From positions 5,146,001 to 5,210,000 of the forward strand of contig OZ176050.1 in NCBI GenBank assembly GCA_964247055.1: 64,000 nucleotides of DNA, given 5' to 3'. Under the pieces are notes generated by a model. That model worked only from the letters and a program-made list of their open reading frames with translations. It ran no database searches and was not told the DNA's origin. The DNA is from Paragordius varius. Lineage: Eukaryota > Nematomorpha. The position numbers were made by a program, and so were the translations under genes. This document shows, piece after piece, positions 23,901 to 36,560 of the stretch; position 1 is the stretch's first letter, and every line of letters begins with the position of its first letter.

Positions 23901-26742
23901 CAACATATCATGATAAAAAAATATATTTTATAAAGCTAATAACGAAACTATAAATCGATATTTATCATATAATAAAATAAGATAATTATTTTTTATGGAA
24001 GTAACTCATATTTATTTTATTCAATATTCATGCGCAAAATTACGAAGTTTAGATGTATTTATTATTTGAGAACCTGGTCAATTCCAATACAGATAAATAT
24101 TAATATAAATGACAAACTTATAAATTATTGAAAATAACACATAAATCTAAATTTAATTCAATTCAATATGCTTTTTATATATGAAACGTATCACATTTAT
24201 CAAAATTAAATAAAATATACATTAAAATTAAGAGTAAATTAAGAAACATATTTTTTTACAACCAAAAATTTAAAAATTTAACACCAATGTAATAGAAAAA
24301 TAATTATAATTTTACGTGAGATGCTTTGCTTTTCGGGTGGAAGATCCATATTGTTTTTAAAAGAATAATCTCCAAGTGCGCGGGACATGGCAAGTATACC
24401 TTAAGTATTTTATAATGTATATTTATTTATTTAATGCGATAAAAAATAAAATTTATCATATTTTAATATCTTACAGTGTCTAAAAGGGTGCGTTAATAAT
24501 ACCTAACTAATGCCTAACAAACTGTTAATTTATGGACGCTCTCAAATATTAAAAGAAATTTTAGTTTTCAAAGACCAAAATAAAATTTATAATTATTTGG
24601 TAATTATGAGGAGGGCTACCGTAATCTATAATAAATTTTACTATTAAAATTATCCTAGACACAATGAAGAAGTTTTCAACAAATAAATAACTTGGGCTTA
24701 ATAAAAAAGCATACCAATTCATAAATTATACAAACACACAACCTTTGCCATTATCTTTAAACATTATGATTATCCAAAATAAAAAAATATATTATAATTA
24801 AAAAAATTTAACCATATTTTTCCAATTATATCAATTACATTAAAGATGGGTGCACTTATAAAGTACTATAATCATTTAAAATAAACAAAAAAAGTTTTTA
24901 TTATTAATGATTTGGTCAAAAAATTAATAAAACAAATATTCTTAATTAATCGGAATTTTGTATATTCAGCAATATTATAAGATTTCAATCAATACGATAA
25001 TAAGCTTAAAGAGTATCAATATTCTTAAGTTTACTCATTTACCAAAGGAGTATTTTAAAATTTTAATACATATAATATTCATGAACATGATTTGTTAAAT
25101 AAGTCATCAAATGCATATTGCTAATTAAATTAAATAAAATTATTTACCATTGACCCTGTCGAAAGAAACAAAACCACCCGAGGCCTCAACACGGGCCAAT
25201 TCGTCAGGAAGCGAAGGTTTATGATCCCTGCTAAGGAGTGTCACTCGCCCATTAATTGATACGATAGCACGGGAGTCACCTACGTTACCCTGAAAATTTA
25301 TGTACAACAATTACAAAAATATTCGCAATAATGTGGGCTCCACCTTATGATGAGCACGAGCATTTATAAATAAACAGCGGTGATAATTAGCTTTTATGCA
25401 CTTTTTCGATTTTTGACCCAAAACGCTCTACACATTTTAAAGTGTAATCGTCCAAAGTTAAGAACACCATCCCAAACAATATAAAACCCTTAAAATGAGT
25501 CAAAAATTATCTAAAAAAATTTGCATTTTTATTTATTTTTTCGAAAAATATGAGAATAGTAAATGTTATATACTATATAAAAATAATATTAATTGTATTT
25601 GTGGGTCCATTGAGTTTACATTTTCGAGGTTAAAAAACGTTTTAATCAGACAATAAATAAAAATTGTATTTAGGTTGACTGAATACGTTTTTTAGAAAAA
25701 ACAATATAAATTATTATAAGGGTGGTTAAGGCATCGAACTTCGTAAGCATATCTTAGTTCAAATACTGAAATCGCACGACTTTCATAATAAATGACAGCA
25801 GGTGCGTATTAAAGCTCAAAGGTTTAATCATAATTTGGGTTCACATCCGTTAAAAGGACAATAATACTATAACTCATCAATCATTTTTATATTTCATAAT
25901 TTATTCACACATAATATTCTTCGATTCCAACCCTAGTTCCTGATAAAAACCCGATTTTAATAAAAATTATTTCTAGTTTTTTAAGCGAAATTATTTTTCA
26001 AATGTTTTAAGAAAAACCAATGCACACTAATCGGTTTAATTCTATGTCCTCTTCCGGTCCTGGTTTTACTTTTGTCGGCCAGGTGCCATCTAATTTATTT
26101 TTAACGACATATGGCACAAATATCAAGTTAAAAACTAGATAATAATAGGCAGGTAATAATTATATATAAAATTATATTATATTATATATTTTTATATAAC
26201 AAAAAAGTTATACAAACTTAATTAGAATATTATTTAAAAAATATTTTTAACTTACACATATAATTTTGTTATCCTTAATAAGTACAGTTATGGCCGTTGT
26301 TCCAGATTTATCATCAAATAGATTTCCATCTAGATAAATTCTTAAATATTTATACCTTTGCGCATTATATCATCCAATTCCAAATATGCTTCTTTGATAC
26401 ATTTTTCATAATCATTTAATTCTAAATTTTTATAAACTAATACCATAATTTGGATTTTTAATTATGTGCTCTATCAAATGCTTTGATGCATATTCTGCAA
26501 TTTTAGGACCTAGCATATAAAACAATAACACCTCCATGTCCATCAAAAACCGCAAAAAAAGATGCATTTCCTGGAATGTCCAATTTACAAGTTCTAAAAT
26601 CTTCCATATCTTAATAATTTATAGAAAAGCTTAAAATACTCATACGCCAACCCTGCATTGACGATGCACCCACCATTAGTTTGTCGTTTTCTTGAAGAGT
26701 GGTTTCTTTTTCCACAACTGGTTCGGAAGCATATTGACCCAT
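20903..26742 (-). CDS. PP2C/PPM-type Ser/Thr protein phosphatase with His-rich C-terminal tail
   Basis: Metal-dependent phosphatase. Minus-strand exons: 26742-26640, 26609-26532, 26509-26444, 26421-26356, 26329-26256, 25289-25148, 24399-24316, 23336-23188, 22725-22543, 22045-21944, 21718-21516, 21083-20903. They total 1431 nt (476 aa), all in phase. Motifs in order: [59 protein letters not shown] with [47 protein letters not shown]. These supply the metal-binding aspartates. The start MGQYAS is a good N-myristoylation signal (Gly2, Ser6), as in several PPMs. After the catalytic core about 170 residues are rich in His, Ser and Pro ([14 protein letters not shown]). The first four introns are 30, 22, 22 and 26 nt; the rest are 320-970 nt. 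An exon-like stretch at 21822-21880 was left out because no splice fits its frame. PPM1 subtype not decided. Confidence 0.88.
25718..25850 (+). repeat. Possible tRNA-derived SINE in a PP2C intron
   Basis: GGGTGGTTAAGGCATCGAAC looks like a tRNA D-arm/box A (TGGTTAAGGCA), and 35 nt later AGTTCAAATACTG resembles box B (GTTCRANNC). It is followed by a less AT-rich tail (CACGACTTTCATAATAAATG). No intact cloverleaf can be drawn, so this is a SINE relic or chance rather than a working tRNA. It lies in the intron between exons 25289-25148 and 26329-26256, antisense to the gene. Confidence 0.35.
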
Positions 26743-27757
26743 TTAATATATTCAGGGCCTTTTACAAATTTCCATTAAATGATTTTTTAAAGTTGGTAAA
26801 GTATTTTCAAGGTATCAGTTTATCATATTGAAATCATAAGGTTATGCACGTATTACCATGCCAGCATAAAACCCGTATATGTTTGCGCACCAAGGGTTTA
26901 GAAAAAAAGCCCCAATAATTTTAATGACTAGATAATAGACTCAGTCTAAAAACATACCAACGAAAAAACTTTTTTATCTATTCGCCAATCATTATTATTA
27001 CTTGTTTCGATTAAGACTTTTGAATAAATAAAAAATATTAAAATTATAATTTTATTTAAATAGCATTCAAGCATAATATAGAAATTAAAATATTTTTATA
27101 AAATTTTATTTGTAAATGTGGGCTTCGACAGTCGGTAATTGCTGTCCAAATGGGCAGATCCCTTAAAGGCGAAAGGGCCATTACGCGATAAAAATTTTAA
27201 ATAAATGTAAAATTTATAGCAAAAGAAATTTTGCCGAAAACTGGATATTTGATATATAATTTACATCAAATTTTTAATCAAGCAAGTTTTTATGGTATTG
27301 CATGGGCGTCTACTTTAAAATATTTTACTATATTATAAAAACACTTTTTCTGCATAATACAGGGATGCTGAACATTTAGATCACAATATTGTTTTTAAAT
27401 TTAGTTAAATTCTTATATATAAAATTAAAAGGCGAATGAACCGATTTTATAGGGAAATAAATATTTAAGTGAACATGTAAAATTTTTAAGTATAAAAATA
27501 TTGTTTTACTTTTTTACACTACATCATATTTTCATTTTTTGTACCATTTTGTTCTAGAGCTTGAAGTAGTGAAACTACTGTTTTGAAGGTTTTGGTTAAA
27601 AGCTTCATATTAAACCTTCTCCTGAATCAAATAGAACTTGAATTCACAGTTTTTGACCTCTATAGTCCCAAATCAAGTAAGTCCTATACATGACATCAAA
27701 CAGCTGATATTTAAATCAGTAAATATAGACAAGGATTTTAATTAACTTTCAGTTAAA
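26743..27757. other. Region upstream of PP2C
   Basis: No gene supported. At about 27120-27190 there is an isolated GC-richer patch (GGCTTCGACAGTCGGTAATT, then CCCTTAAAGGCGAAAGGGCC) of unknown nature. About 27330-27400 shares fragments with family J (TATTATAAAAACACTTTTTC). Confidence 0.3.
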
Positions 27758-28255
27758 ATCTATTACTTTTTGGGACAATTTTTAATGCAGAACGATTTCA
27801 AATTTAATTTAAAAATTATTTAATGTATAGCTGAATTTAAAAATATGCTTTCTTTAATCTTATATGTGCATAAAAAAAATTTCAAAAAATTATAAAAAAT
27901 CCTCGTCTCAAACTTTTCTGCCGCCATCCATTGTCTATAATTTTTTAAAATCGCTAATACATCAGGCATAAATGTATATTTACATGACAAAATGTAAATT
28001 ATTAACTTTAAAAAGCTTTCAGGCTACATTTTAGCAGCAAAAATTTGATATATTTTCATTATAATATTAGCTGTTCGTTTCACACGTGTGGTGTTGTCAT
28101 TATCTTAGACTCTAGACACAAAACTGTAAAAAATAGCTTTTTTATTTATATGAAAACAATGTTAGATAATTAAATTTTATTTAAAATAACTTCAAAACTG
28201 TAGTCCATTTACAAATTGAACTCTGGGATATAAAACTAACTAAGGTATGTGTTAA
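27758..28255 (+). repeat. MITE family E copy E2
   Basis: From the ATTACTTTTTGGGACAATTT end to TGAACTCTGGGATATAAAAC. The middle contains TCCTCGTCTCAAACTTTTCT followed by GCCGCCAT, the family hallmark, and ACTCTAGACACAAAACTGTA. A further partial copy lies at about 28850-28985. Confidence 0.6.
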
Positions 28256-28655
28256 ATATTTATATATTTTTTACCCATAAACATATTTTCTATTGTGTTA
28301 GCGATAATGAAAAAAATGTCATTAAAAGATTAAGAAAAGGATTTTTTACAATTTAACATTTTTTAAAAAAAATATATTCGCATCATGTAAGAAAAGCTTA
28401 TTATATTAGGCGCAATGCTAAATATATTTTTGATATTTATGGCCCTGGGGTATTAAATTACCCCAAAACGTCATGTTTTAAATATGGTATATCACACATT
28501 TCAATGATATTTTTTGGAGTGAAGCATTCGTTTACCAAAAAAAATTATTTACTATATCCGTTATTTTAGCGATTCTCCTATATAAGGAAATCGCCACATA
28601 AGATAACTTTCTTTCACCACTCGCAACTCCCAAAAAAAGCAGAATCCTGATACAT

Positions 28656-28695
<40 letters not shown>

Positions 28696-29103
28696 ACAAG
28701 TGACCCGATTTTGTGCGCAGTAATACAACAAGCAAATAAAATATATTTATAGTTTAAAATAAAAAAATTGCTCGAATATTTTAGTAATTTTTTATTCATC
28801 ATCATTTTAAAATCGGCTATTTATTATTGTTATTGTTATCTACTAGAAGTGAAACTCTAAATAATATAATCTTTTGTTTCTAATACCTAACAACAAAATT
28901 AAATTAACTTTATAACAGTAGTTTATTTACAAGTTTAACTCTGGTTACAAAACTACCATATGAAAAGGTAATGAAGTTTTATAAATCTATATCAAATAAG
29001 TATATTCTTTTTTGGATTAAATATGTTTTAAGTATTATATTTACAATATGCATACTTGTGAGTTTTTGTTAACCATATGAAATTTATTAAAACACATTTT
29101 GAG
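28256..29103. other. Repeat fragments and TA microsatellite
   Basis: Holds a lone family E terminus (about 28440-28480, GGGGTATTAAATTACCCC), an (AT)n run at about 28661-28694, and a partial family E copy ending TACAAAACTACCATATGAAA near 28970. No gene. Confidence 0.5.
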
Positions 29104-29399
29104 GTGTCCATTTACAGTTCAAATTCACCCTTGGACAATTCACCTCGAACTATTCAAATTCACCCTCGGACAATTCAGATTCATCCTAAAATAAATTGTT
29201 TTTAAGATTAAAAATTACCTATATTTTTGTATATTTTTAAAATTTTTTGTTTTAAATTAAAATAATACTGACAAAATAATAAACTATGCCATAAGAGTAT
29301 ATTTTATATTAATGATGAGTTATGTTAGTCCGAAAACACTTAATTAATTTTTAGGGTGAATTTGAATTGTTTAAGAGTGATTTTTGTAAATGGTATATA
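29104..29399. repeat. MITE family F copy F2
   Basis: Begins CATTTACAGTTCAAATTCAC and ends TTTGTAAATGGTATAT. The left side has three iterations of the CAATTCAAATTCACCCT-type motif, and the core matches F1 closely. Confidence 0.65.
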
Positions 29400-31379
29400 A
29401 AAATATGCCTTTAACAAATATTAATAGATCTTTGATAAATATCTATAGGGCTCGGTACATTATTACGCATCATATTTTCAAATCTAATTTGTTTTTGTTT
29501 AATTAATAAATAAAACATGCAAAAATAGCTAAACAAACGACTTCAAAAAGAATTTCATTAAATATTTAACCAGCCGTTTTAGTTTGAAAATTTAATAAAT
29601 GTGCATTTATTATATCTAATTGTATTACTATAATTTTTTTAATATAAAAAATGACAAAAACGAAGTTTACCCCTAATTTAATAAAAATATTATGTGAGAA
29701 TTCATTGGGAATATTTTTAGTTTAGTCCCAGGAGTTTGAAAAAATAAAATATTTATAATCATTTTTGCTGAATATAATAATTAATATATTGTATATAGTC
29801 AGTCACAAAACCTTAATCAATTACTATAGAGGCAACTTGGAAAAGTGCCGAATTCGGAATAAACGGCTAATATTCAAATTAAATATTAGCAAATTTTTGT
29901 TGCAAAAATTATTAAACATTACTGTATACTTATATTATATTGATCCATTTTTTAAGTGTCGAAAGTCTGAGCATGAGTGGAATACTTCTTGTACTCATCC
30001 CCGTTTTATTATTAACCATTAAGCATGGTTATTTCTTTTTCAACTTTAGTTTTATTTTTTTCCATGGTATTTGGGATGGTGTAATTACAACTTATTTTGC
30101 CTCTCCCTAAAAAACTTCTAAAAGAAATGATACCATTACATTGTTGCACCCTTTACAAAAAAATGCCTTGACATATTTCGGTAATGCTATTGACATTTAA
30201 ATTCACTAATATATATAAATATGAAAGCAAACTAATTAAATACATATAGTTTTGATAAATTATTCAATAACCAATGTATTACACTAGACAACAATTTTTT
30301 CTGCCACTCGAGTTTTTTGCACTTTCTGATACTTACTATCATTATAACATTTAATCTGAAACAAAAAATATGATTCCACCTAAGAATCTTTTATAATTTG
30401 ATTTTCTATTATTATGTTCCCTCTTCAAAATTTTATTAAAAAAGTTTTTCAAAAAAATATGCAAAAAATGTCCATTTGTAATATATCATTCGAAAGAGTA
30501 ATAAAAATTCTTTCGAATGCATATTATGTTTTACATCAATAGTTAATATTAGACACAGGAAGCGATAAACGCGCGAAGCGAGAGGATTTTTTCTAATTAA
30601 TATATTTTTGAAACTAATGGATGAAAATAGCTCAATCTTTGTGTAGATGACAATGAATGACCGAAAAAGATAACACAAGAAAGTTTTTTTGGTTAAAACA
30701 CTTATTCATTGCTTTTATGTCATTCAAAACAGCCACTTTTAAGTTTTTGTTTTTTAAAAAAATACCATCTCATAAATATTAATTAAATTTTTTTAGAAAG
30801 CTTATAATTTCAAAATTTAAAAGAATAAAAATATAGAAATATTCTTGATTTTTTTTACTATTATGTTATAAATTTATAGTTATAACTATGCATTTTAGTA
30901 TCCACCAGGAAAATAATTTTGATAATAATAATTTTTATTAAAAAGCAAACCAAAAGATTTTTCAAATATTTTTTTAATTATATTCTAATGTAACCCTAAC
31001 ATTTATAGTAAAATAATTTAAATTAGTTTGTTTGTGAGAATTTTTGACTTTTTTAAGGGTTAAAAATTTTGATTATAACAATAATTTTATCAGATTGTTT
31101 TAAATGACTAAATACTATTTAAAAGATACAGGTTTTCGCGCTCTTCTGAACGATATATAATACATAACTATATCTAAAACTTTTAATTTTGAAAATTTCG
31201 AGTTTAATGTTGAATCGGAGCCAAAAAAATTTCGATAATCCCTAATAAAAAAAATTCTTAGGTTCTAGACTAATTTTATTTTCATATATATAAATTTTAA
31301 TTGGTGGACAGTAAAGCGAGTTTTTAGTGTAAGTTAAAACTATTTTATTTATATAAATAGAGCAGGCTATCACTCATTC
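29400..31379. other. Gene-free AT-rich stretch
   Basis: Nothing recognisable. Short frames at 29765-30022 and 30436-30678 show no domain, no splice context and noise-like composition. Confidence 0.35.
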
Positions 31380-31810
31380 ACGCGTGGTCGGGTCCCTCAT
31401 TCTTCATCTCCGAAATTCTTTTTAGTGATCATCGTCAATTCTTCCATTTTTTTCAAATCTTTTTTAATATTTAAATTATGTTTTTGGTGGCCCTTTTTTC
31501 CTCTCGCCTTCAACTTCAAACACATAAATATGCCCAAACCATTTCACTCTGTATGCCATCTCACTCATACATATACTGTCTCTTATATATTTATTTTTGG
31601 CTTTATCTTTCCTCGTGATTTACCTCATCAGCCTTTGCATTCTCATCTTCTTCCTTCAAAGCTCTTTTTTCCAATTTTATAATCGTTGTCAATGCTTTGT
31701 GGTCGCCTCAGTGCAAGCGCTATAAATCTTATCTCTGATTTTAAGTTCCATATTCCTGTAAACTAAATTAGATTCCTCCATCCCGGCTTTTATCCCAGCA
31801 ATGTAATGAA
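31380..31810 (-). pseudogene. Decayed LINE reverse-transcriptase C-terminal fragment
   Basis: Read on the minus strand this interval gives pieces typical of the extreme C-terminus of many non-LTR retrotransposon ORF2 proteins: ELKIRDKIYSACTEA, then MSEMAYRVKWFGHIYVFEVE, GERKKGPPKT and a lysine-rich DLKKMEEL-like stretch. Stops and frame changes interrupt it. It is conspicuous on the plus strand as a pyrimidine-rich tract. The clade is not assigned. The plus-strand frame at 31425-31682 is its shadow. Confidence 0.6.
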
Positions 31811-32160
31811 GTAATGGTTACCTGAATTAAATTGACATTATACAGACAACATGTAAAATAAAGACAAACATATTTTGAAAAAGAAAACCATATTTGCAAA
31901 CCTTAATTTAACCTATTATTTAATTACAGTCGAATATATATCTAATTGAATTTGCATCTCTTCCTTTTTTTCAATTTAATACAATGAGTTTTGTATAAAA
32001 AATCAAGTTTAAAAAGTACACTCTTTTTTAAAATATTTGTCTTTTGAACGTTTTGGCTGTATAATTTCAATTTTTATCTGTAGTCGCTAAAATTCGTGAA
32101 ATTAATCTTGTTAATTTCAAAAAGGTAAACACAAATTTTTCACCATTTCGTCAAATATTG
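31811..32160. other. Gene-free stretch left of the hAT element
   Basis: No feature seen. Confidence 0.3.
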
Positions 32161-35100
32161 TGTATAGTTAAGGTGACCAGATTTTTTGAAGGAAAAAGCG
32201 GGACAAATCTGAGAAGGGGGGGTCATTGGGGGGGGGGGGGGTACAACCAAAAATTTTTATACAAAAAATTTATTGTAATATTTATTTATTTTTAATACAA
32301 ATACATTATAAATATAAAAAAATTGTACCTTACAGGCTGTTTGTACCTTATTCAATAAATTTACATGTGCACGAACAAAGGGTAAGTGATTGTAATATTC
32401 TAGAAAAAAAATAATAAAGACGAAATCATCACAAAGTGCGCTGGGTGATGCAAGAAGCGGCACAAAAAATATTTTTAACAATTTAGCGAATAATCTTAAT
32501 CAAAACATTATTGGCAGATACCAACGCTATTCAAACAGCTACTGATTTGTTACCCCTGGATGTGGAAAATATAGATGATAAAAAGGGTGGATATTTTAGA
32601 ACTGTTGGTTAGCTCTTTTGCCAGCGATTGAAATATTTATAAAAATGTGATCCCCTAGAATCCTATTTTTTATCACAGGACAAAGGTCAAAATTCCAAGT
32701 CAAAAAAGGTTAGAAAATAATTTTATACCATTACCTAATCGCAATATTATAAAGCATCCAGAAAAACAAGGCTCAATGAATAGCCGGAATATAAAAATGT
32801 TTTATACAAACAGAAACTATTATTTGGAAGACAAGACGGTGCACAATGACACTTTTTTATGAAGTCTCATTATTAAATAAATATATTGAATGAAAATTTA
32901 TATTATGGACAACAGAAAAAAATACGTAGGATAGAAATGGTTAAAATAATCATTTTTAAACAAATTATGTTCCATACAATAATATTTTAATTTTAGAATT
33001 TGCATTATCTTTACCTGAAATACTGCTATTGAACGCGTTTTTCCACAGTAAATTAAGTAAGGACACGGAATCAAATTTAAATGTTAAATAAAAGCCATTG
33101 TATGTGTTCAAATATAATTTGACAAATTATAAAGACTTATTCATTATTTTAAGTAGTTTTGTTTATTTTTAACATAAAAACTTTATAAATATAAGAATTT
33201 ATTTTATTCTTTGGTATATTTTTTGGTGAATGCGTTTAAGCAGATTGTCATCATTTTTCAAAATAAAGTCTTCACAAGAATTTGTCAAATTATATTTGAC
33301 AGATAAAACGGCCTTTAAAGTTTCAACATTTAAATTTGATTTCCGATGTCCACTCCTGATTTACTGTGGAAAAAACGCGCTCAGTAGCGGCGTTGGTTCC
33401 AGGTAAAGATAGTGCGAATTCCACAATTTTTAAAATATTATTGTATGTAATATAGTTGGCTTTAAAATGATGAAATATGTCCAATCATTTCTTTTCTAAT
33501 GTATATTTTTCTTTTGTCCATAATTTAAGTTTTTCATTATTAATATATCTTTTAACTAATGATTCTTCAGAAAAAATACCATTTTTAGAAAGATTACCTT
33601 TTAAAAATTTTTGGGAGCAGATATAATCAAATGATTTTTGAACATCGCACCAATTAAATTCTGATTTTAATGTTATCCAATGAAAATGATATATTTCATT
33701 GAATTGCATCGTCCAGTCTTCCAAATAATCTTTACAGTTTGTATAAACATTTTTATATGGTACAGGATATCTTGGCGATTTATTAAGCCTTGTTTTTCTA
33801 AATTATTTATTATATTGCGGATGGTTAATGGTATAAAATTATTTTTTAATCGTTTTTGACATTGAAATTTTAGGTTGCTAACTTCATTGGCTACTTCGAT
33901 TGCCGAAATTTTGTCCCCTTCTATAAATTTAATGACATTTTGAAAGAGAGAAGCTAGATTATGTAAGAATTCTCAAATTTTTGAAGAATCATTTTCAAAA
34001 GACTTTTTTTAAAGTTTTAAGACTTTTGTCCTGTGATAAAAAAAAGATGTTAAAGGAGCATACATTTTTAAAATTCTTTTGATAGCTGGCATAAAAGCTT
34101 ACCAACGAGTTTTACAATATCCAAGCATTTTTTGATATTGAACTTCTGCATTTTCACAGAATTCTTTAAGCGTTTCAACACGTACCATGTATATATAAAA
34201 ATAGGAATATATTTTAACAACTACATTTTCCACATCTAGGGGTAACAAATCAGCAGCTGTTTGAATAGCGTTGTGTATTATATGCGCTGCACACCCAACG
34301 CCAATAAAGTTTTGATGAAGATTATCTGCTAATTCATGAAAAATATTTTTTGTTCCCCTCCTTGCTTTTCCACCAAAGTTCGTATTGGTGTTGTCAGCGC
34401 AATATGCGATGATTTTGTCTTATTAATTTTTTCTAGAATATTGATTATTTAAGTAAAAATTATGACCGAATTTTCACCGGATAGAGAAATAAAATCTAAA
34501 ATTTCTGGATTAAAATATCTTATTAAAGTGGGAAATAATTTTGTTTCCTTGTGATTTGATGCATCAGAATAAAGCGGTATGAAATTAATTTTCTGCAAAT
34601 TTTTTTGATTTCAGAAAATGCATGTGGTGAAAAGACATTGCATATAATGGCTTCAGCCTTTGTACGGGTGCATGTAATTTTTTTATTGGATATGGTACGA
34701 ATAACCAGTGAGGTACAATCTATAGATCTAAGGGAATGATTGTGATTAACGGCGTGAAAAGATAACACGCCCTCAGCTAGTGCCAAATTCTTTTCTTCCT
34801 CTCCAAAAGCGGTTTTTCGAAAAAAATCTCTCATTTTTTAAGATGATGCCGCCATATCTAAACATTTTTTATGTTTCTGTGTTTCCATATGCTTTGTAAT
34901 ATCATGCTTGCCGCCATGTGCTAGGGTGAATTCCCCCTCGCATATAAGACATTTAACAGATGATTCATTCTTCGTTTTTTTGATAAAAGGAAAATCTTTC
35001 ATTAATTCATCGTTAAATTTACAACCTCTTTTTGTGCTCATATTTATTAACTACTATTAGTATAACAAATATTATATTACCTTAATTTTCTGGAATAAAC

Positions 35101-35595
35101 GTGTAAGGTACCGATTTGTGGTATCAATTTGGCTTTTAATAAAGTTGGCAAGTAATAAAACTAAAATATTAGTATAATATATATTACCTTAATTTTCTGG
35201 AATAAACGTGTAAGGTACCTATTTGTGGTATCAATTTGTCTTTTAATCTAGAGATTTGTGGTATTAACTTGGCTTTTTGATAATGATGACAGTAGAAGTA
35301 GGAAGGAAAGTGTATAATCATATGATATATCGAAAAAAATAAATATTTATAATTTAAAAATTAATAATTTTAATTTAAAAATAAATAATTTTAATTTAAA
35401 ATTTATATAGATTTTAAAGATATTTAATGATAAAAAATTTAAACGGATAAAAAAATTTATTTGTATTAAAAAAAAATTTTTTTATTTAATCGTGAAAAAG
35501 CGGGACATTTTAAAACGTAGCGGGACGCGGGACAAAGTGTGAAAAAGCGGGACTGTCCCGCCAAAAGCGGGACGTCTGGTCACCTTATGTATAGT
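32161..35595 (-). mobile_element. hAT-superfamily DNA transposon (3419 bp) with 8-bp target duplication
   Basis: The element proper is 32169-35587. It is flanked by an exact 8-bp duplication TGTATAGT (32161-32168 and 35588-35595). Termini are TAAGGTGACCAGA and its complement TCTGGTCACCTTA. Next to the right end are GC-rich subterminal repeats (AAAGCGGGAC in several orientations). The minus strand carries a broken transposase (about 35041-33300). The plus strand at about 32480-33100 carries a shorter inverted copy of the same transposase region. A 111-bp tandem duplication lies at about 35058-35247, and a run of G at about 32225-32240. TIR, TSD length and coding remnants all agree with hAT. 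Confidence 0.85.
33300..35041 (-). pseudogene. hAT transposase, broken
   Basis: It starts at 35041 with a BED-like zinc finger (CLICEGEF, then HDITKHMETQKHKK). One in-frame stop later the frame continues with RDFFRKTAFGEEEKNLALAE and NHNHSLRSIDC (34834-34523), as in hAT transposases. A further piece is open at 33724-33485. The C-terminal hAT dimerisation motif is readable at about 33420-33300 as LSLPGTNAATERVFS. Several stops and shifts separate these parts, so it is not functional as it stands. Confidence 0.75.
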
Positions 35596-36560
35596 ATAAT
35601 TATAGAATGTGAATAAGCATTTTTTAGATTCTAAATTTAAAGACCATTAAATATTATATACCATTTACAATTTACCCTCGAACAAATCAAATTAACCCTT
35701 GAACAATTCAAATTCACCCCAAAAATAAACTATGTGTTTTCTGGCTAATATAACTCTTTATTAAAAATATATCCTTATGGCTTATTTTATTATTTTTTAT
35801 TTTAATTTTAAACAAATTATTTTTTGAAAATATAAAAAGGTATATATAATTTTTAATAAAAAACACATATAGGGTGAATCGAAAAAATATATTAAAAAAA
35901 TTTAGCTGAAATGCGTACAAATATAATAAATATATATTTTAATTTTCGACTTTTATAGTAAAGTCTTTATCGAAAAAATAAGTCGAAAATTAAAATATAT
36001 ATTTTTATATTTGTACGCATTTCAGCTTAATTTTTTTTAATAAATTTCATAAATACAATGCGTAATTCTCTCAAAATATTACATATAGGGTGAATTTGAA
36101 TTGTTTAATCAAGGGTAAGTTTAATATGTAAATGGTATATTATGATACAATGCTTTTTTATATTAGCACCATCGAATTCCCGGGGAGAACGTATTGGAAA
36201 ATTTAGTAATATTTGCCATTTTGCTCACTCAAAAATAAGACGAAGCGACATGGCTCCTCTGAAGCAATTTCTCATCATGGCATGCCTTTTTAATTCTTCC
36301 TTTATTGTGTCAATGTTAACACATATTAAAATCATCCTCTTTTTACAGTTAACGGGTAGAAATTATTTAGTCATTATTCCTAAAAGCCAAAATTATAATT
36401 TTGTCGACTCTGTTAGCAATCTTAACACTATATTTTTTATTAAAATTGAGAAAATTACGCATTGTATTTATGAAATTTATTAGAAAAAATTAAGCTGAAA
36501 TGCGTACAAATATAAAAAATATATATTTGTACGCATTTCAGCTTAATTATTTTATAATAA
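35596..36560. repeat. Nested MITE F3 with palindromic insert and second palindrome
   Basis: F3 spans about 35656-36140 (TATATACCATTTAC at the left, GTAAATGGTATAT at the right). Inside it lies a palindrome (about 35895-36040) with arms TTTAGCTGAAATGCGTACAA. A shorter palindrome with the same arms lies at about 36484-36556. The flank of the first (36040-36077, ATAAATTTCATAAATACAAT) is repeated inverted next to the second (36446-36483), so the two form an inverted pair around a 370-bp spacer. The 113-codon plus-strand frame at 36142-36483 lies in that spacer and is not supported as a gene. Confidence 0.6.

Noticed and set aside
27121-27190. GC-rich patch as an RNA gene
   Set aside because: No cloverleaf, no box B, and no second copy in the window.
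28661-28694. (AT)n run as a promoter
   Set aside because: Plain microsatellite; several others exist in the window.
31425-31682. 85-codon plus-strand frame with hydrophobic start
   Set aside because: It is antisense to the LINE reverse-transcriptase fragment.
36142-36483. 113-codon plus-strand frame
   Set aside because: It lies in the spacer between two palindromes, with no domain and no splice context.
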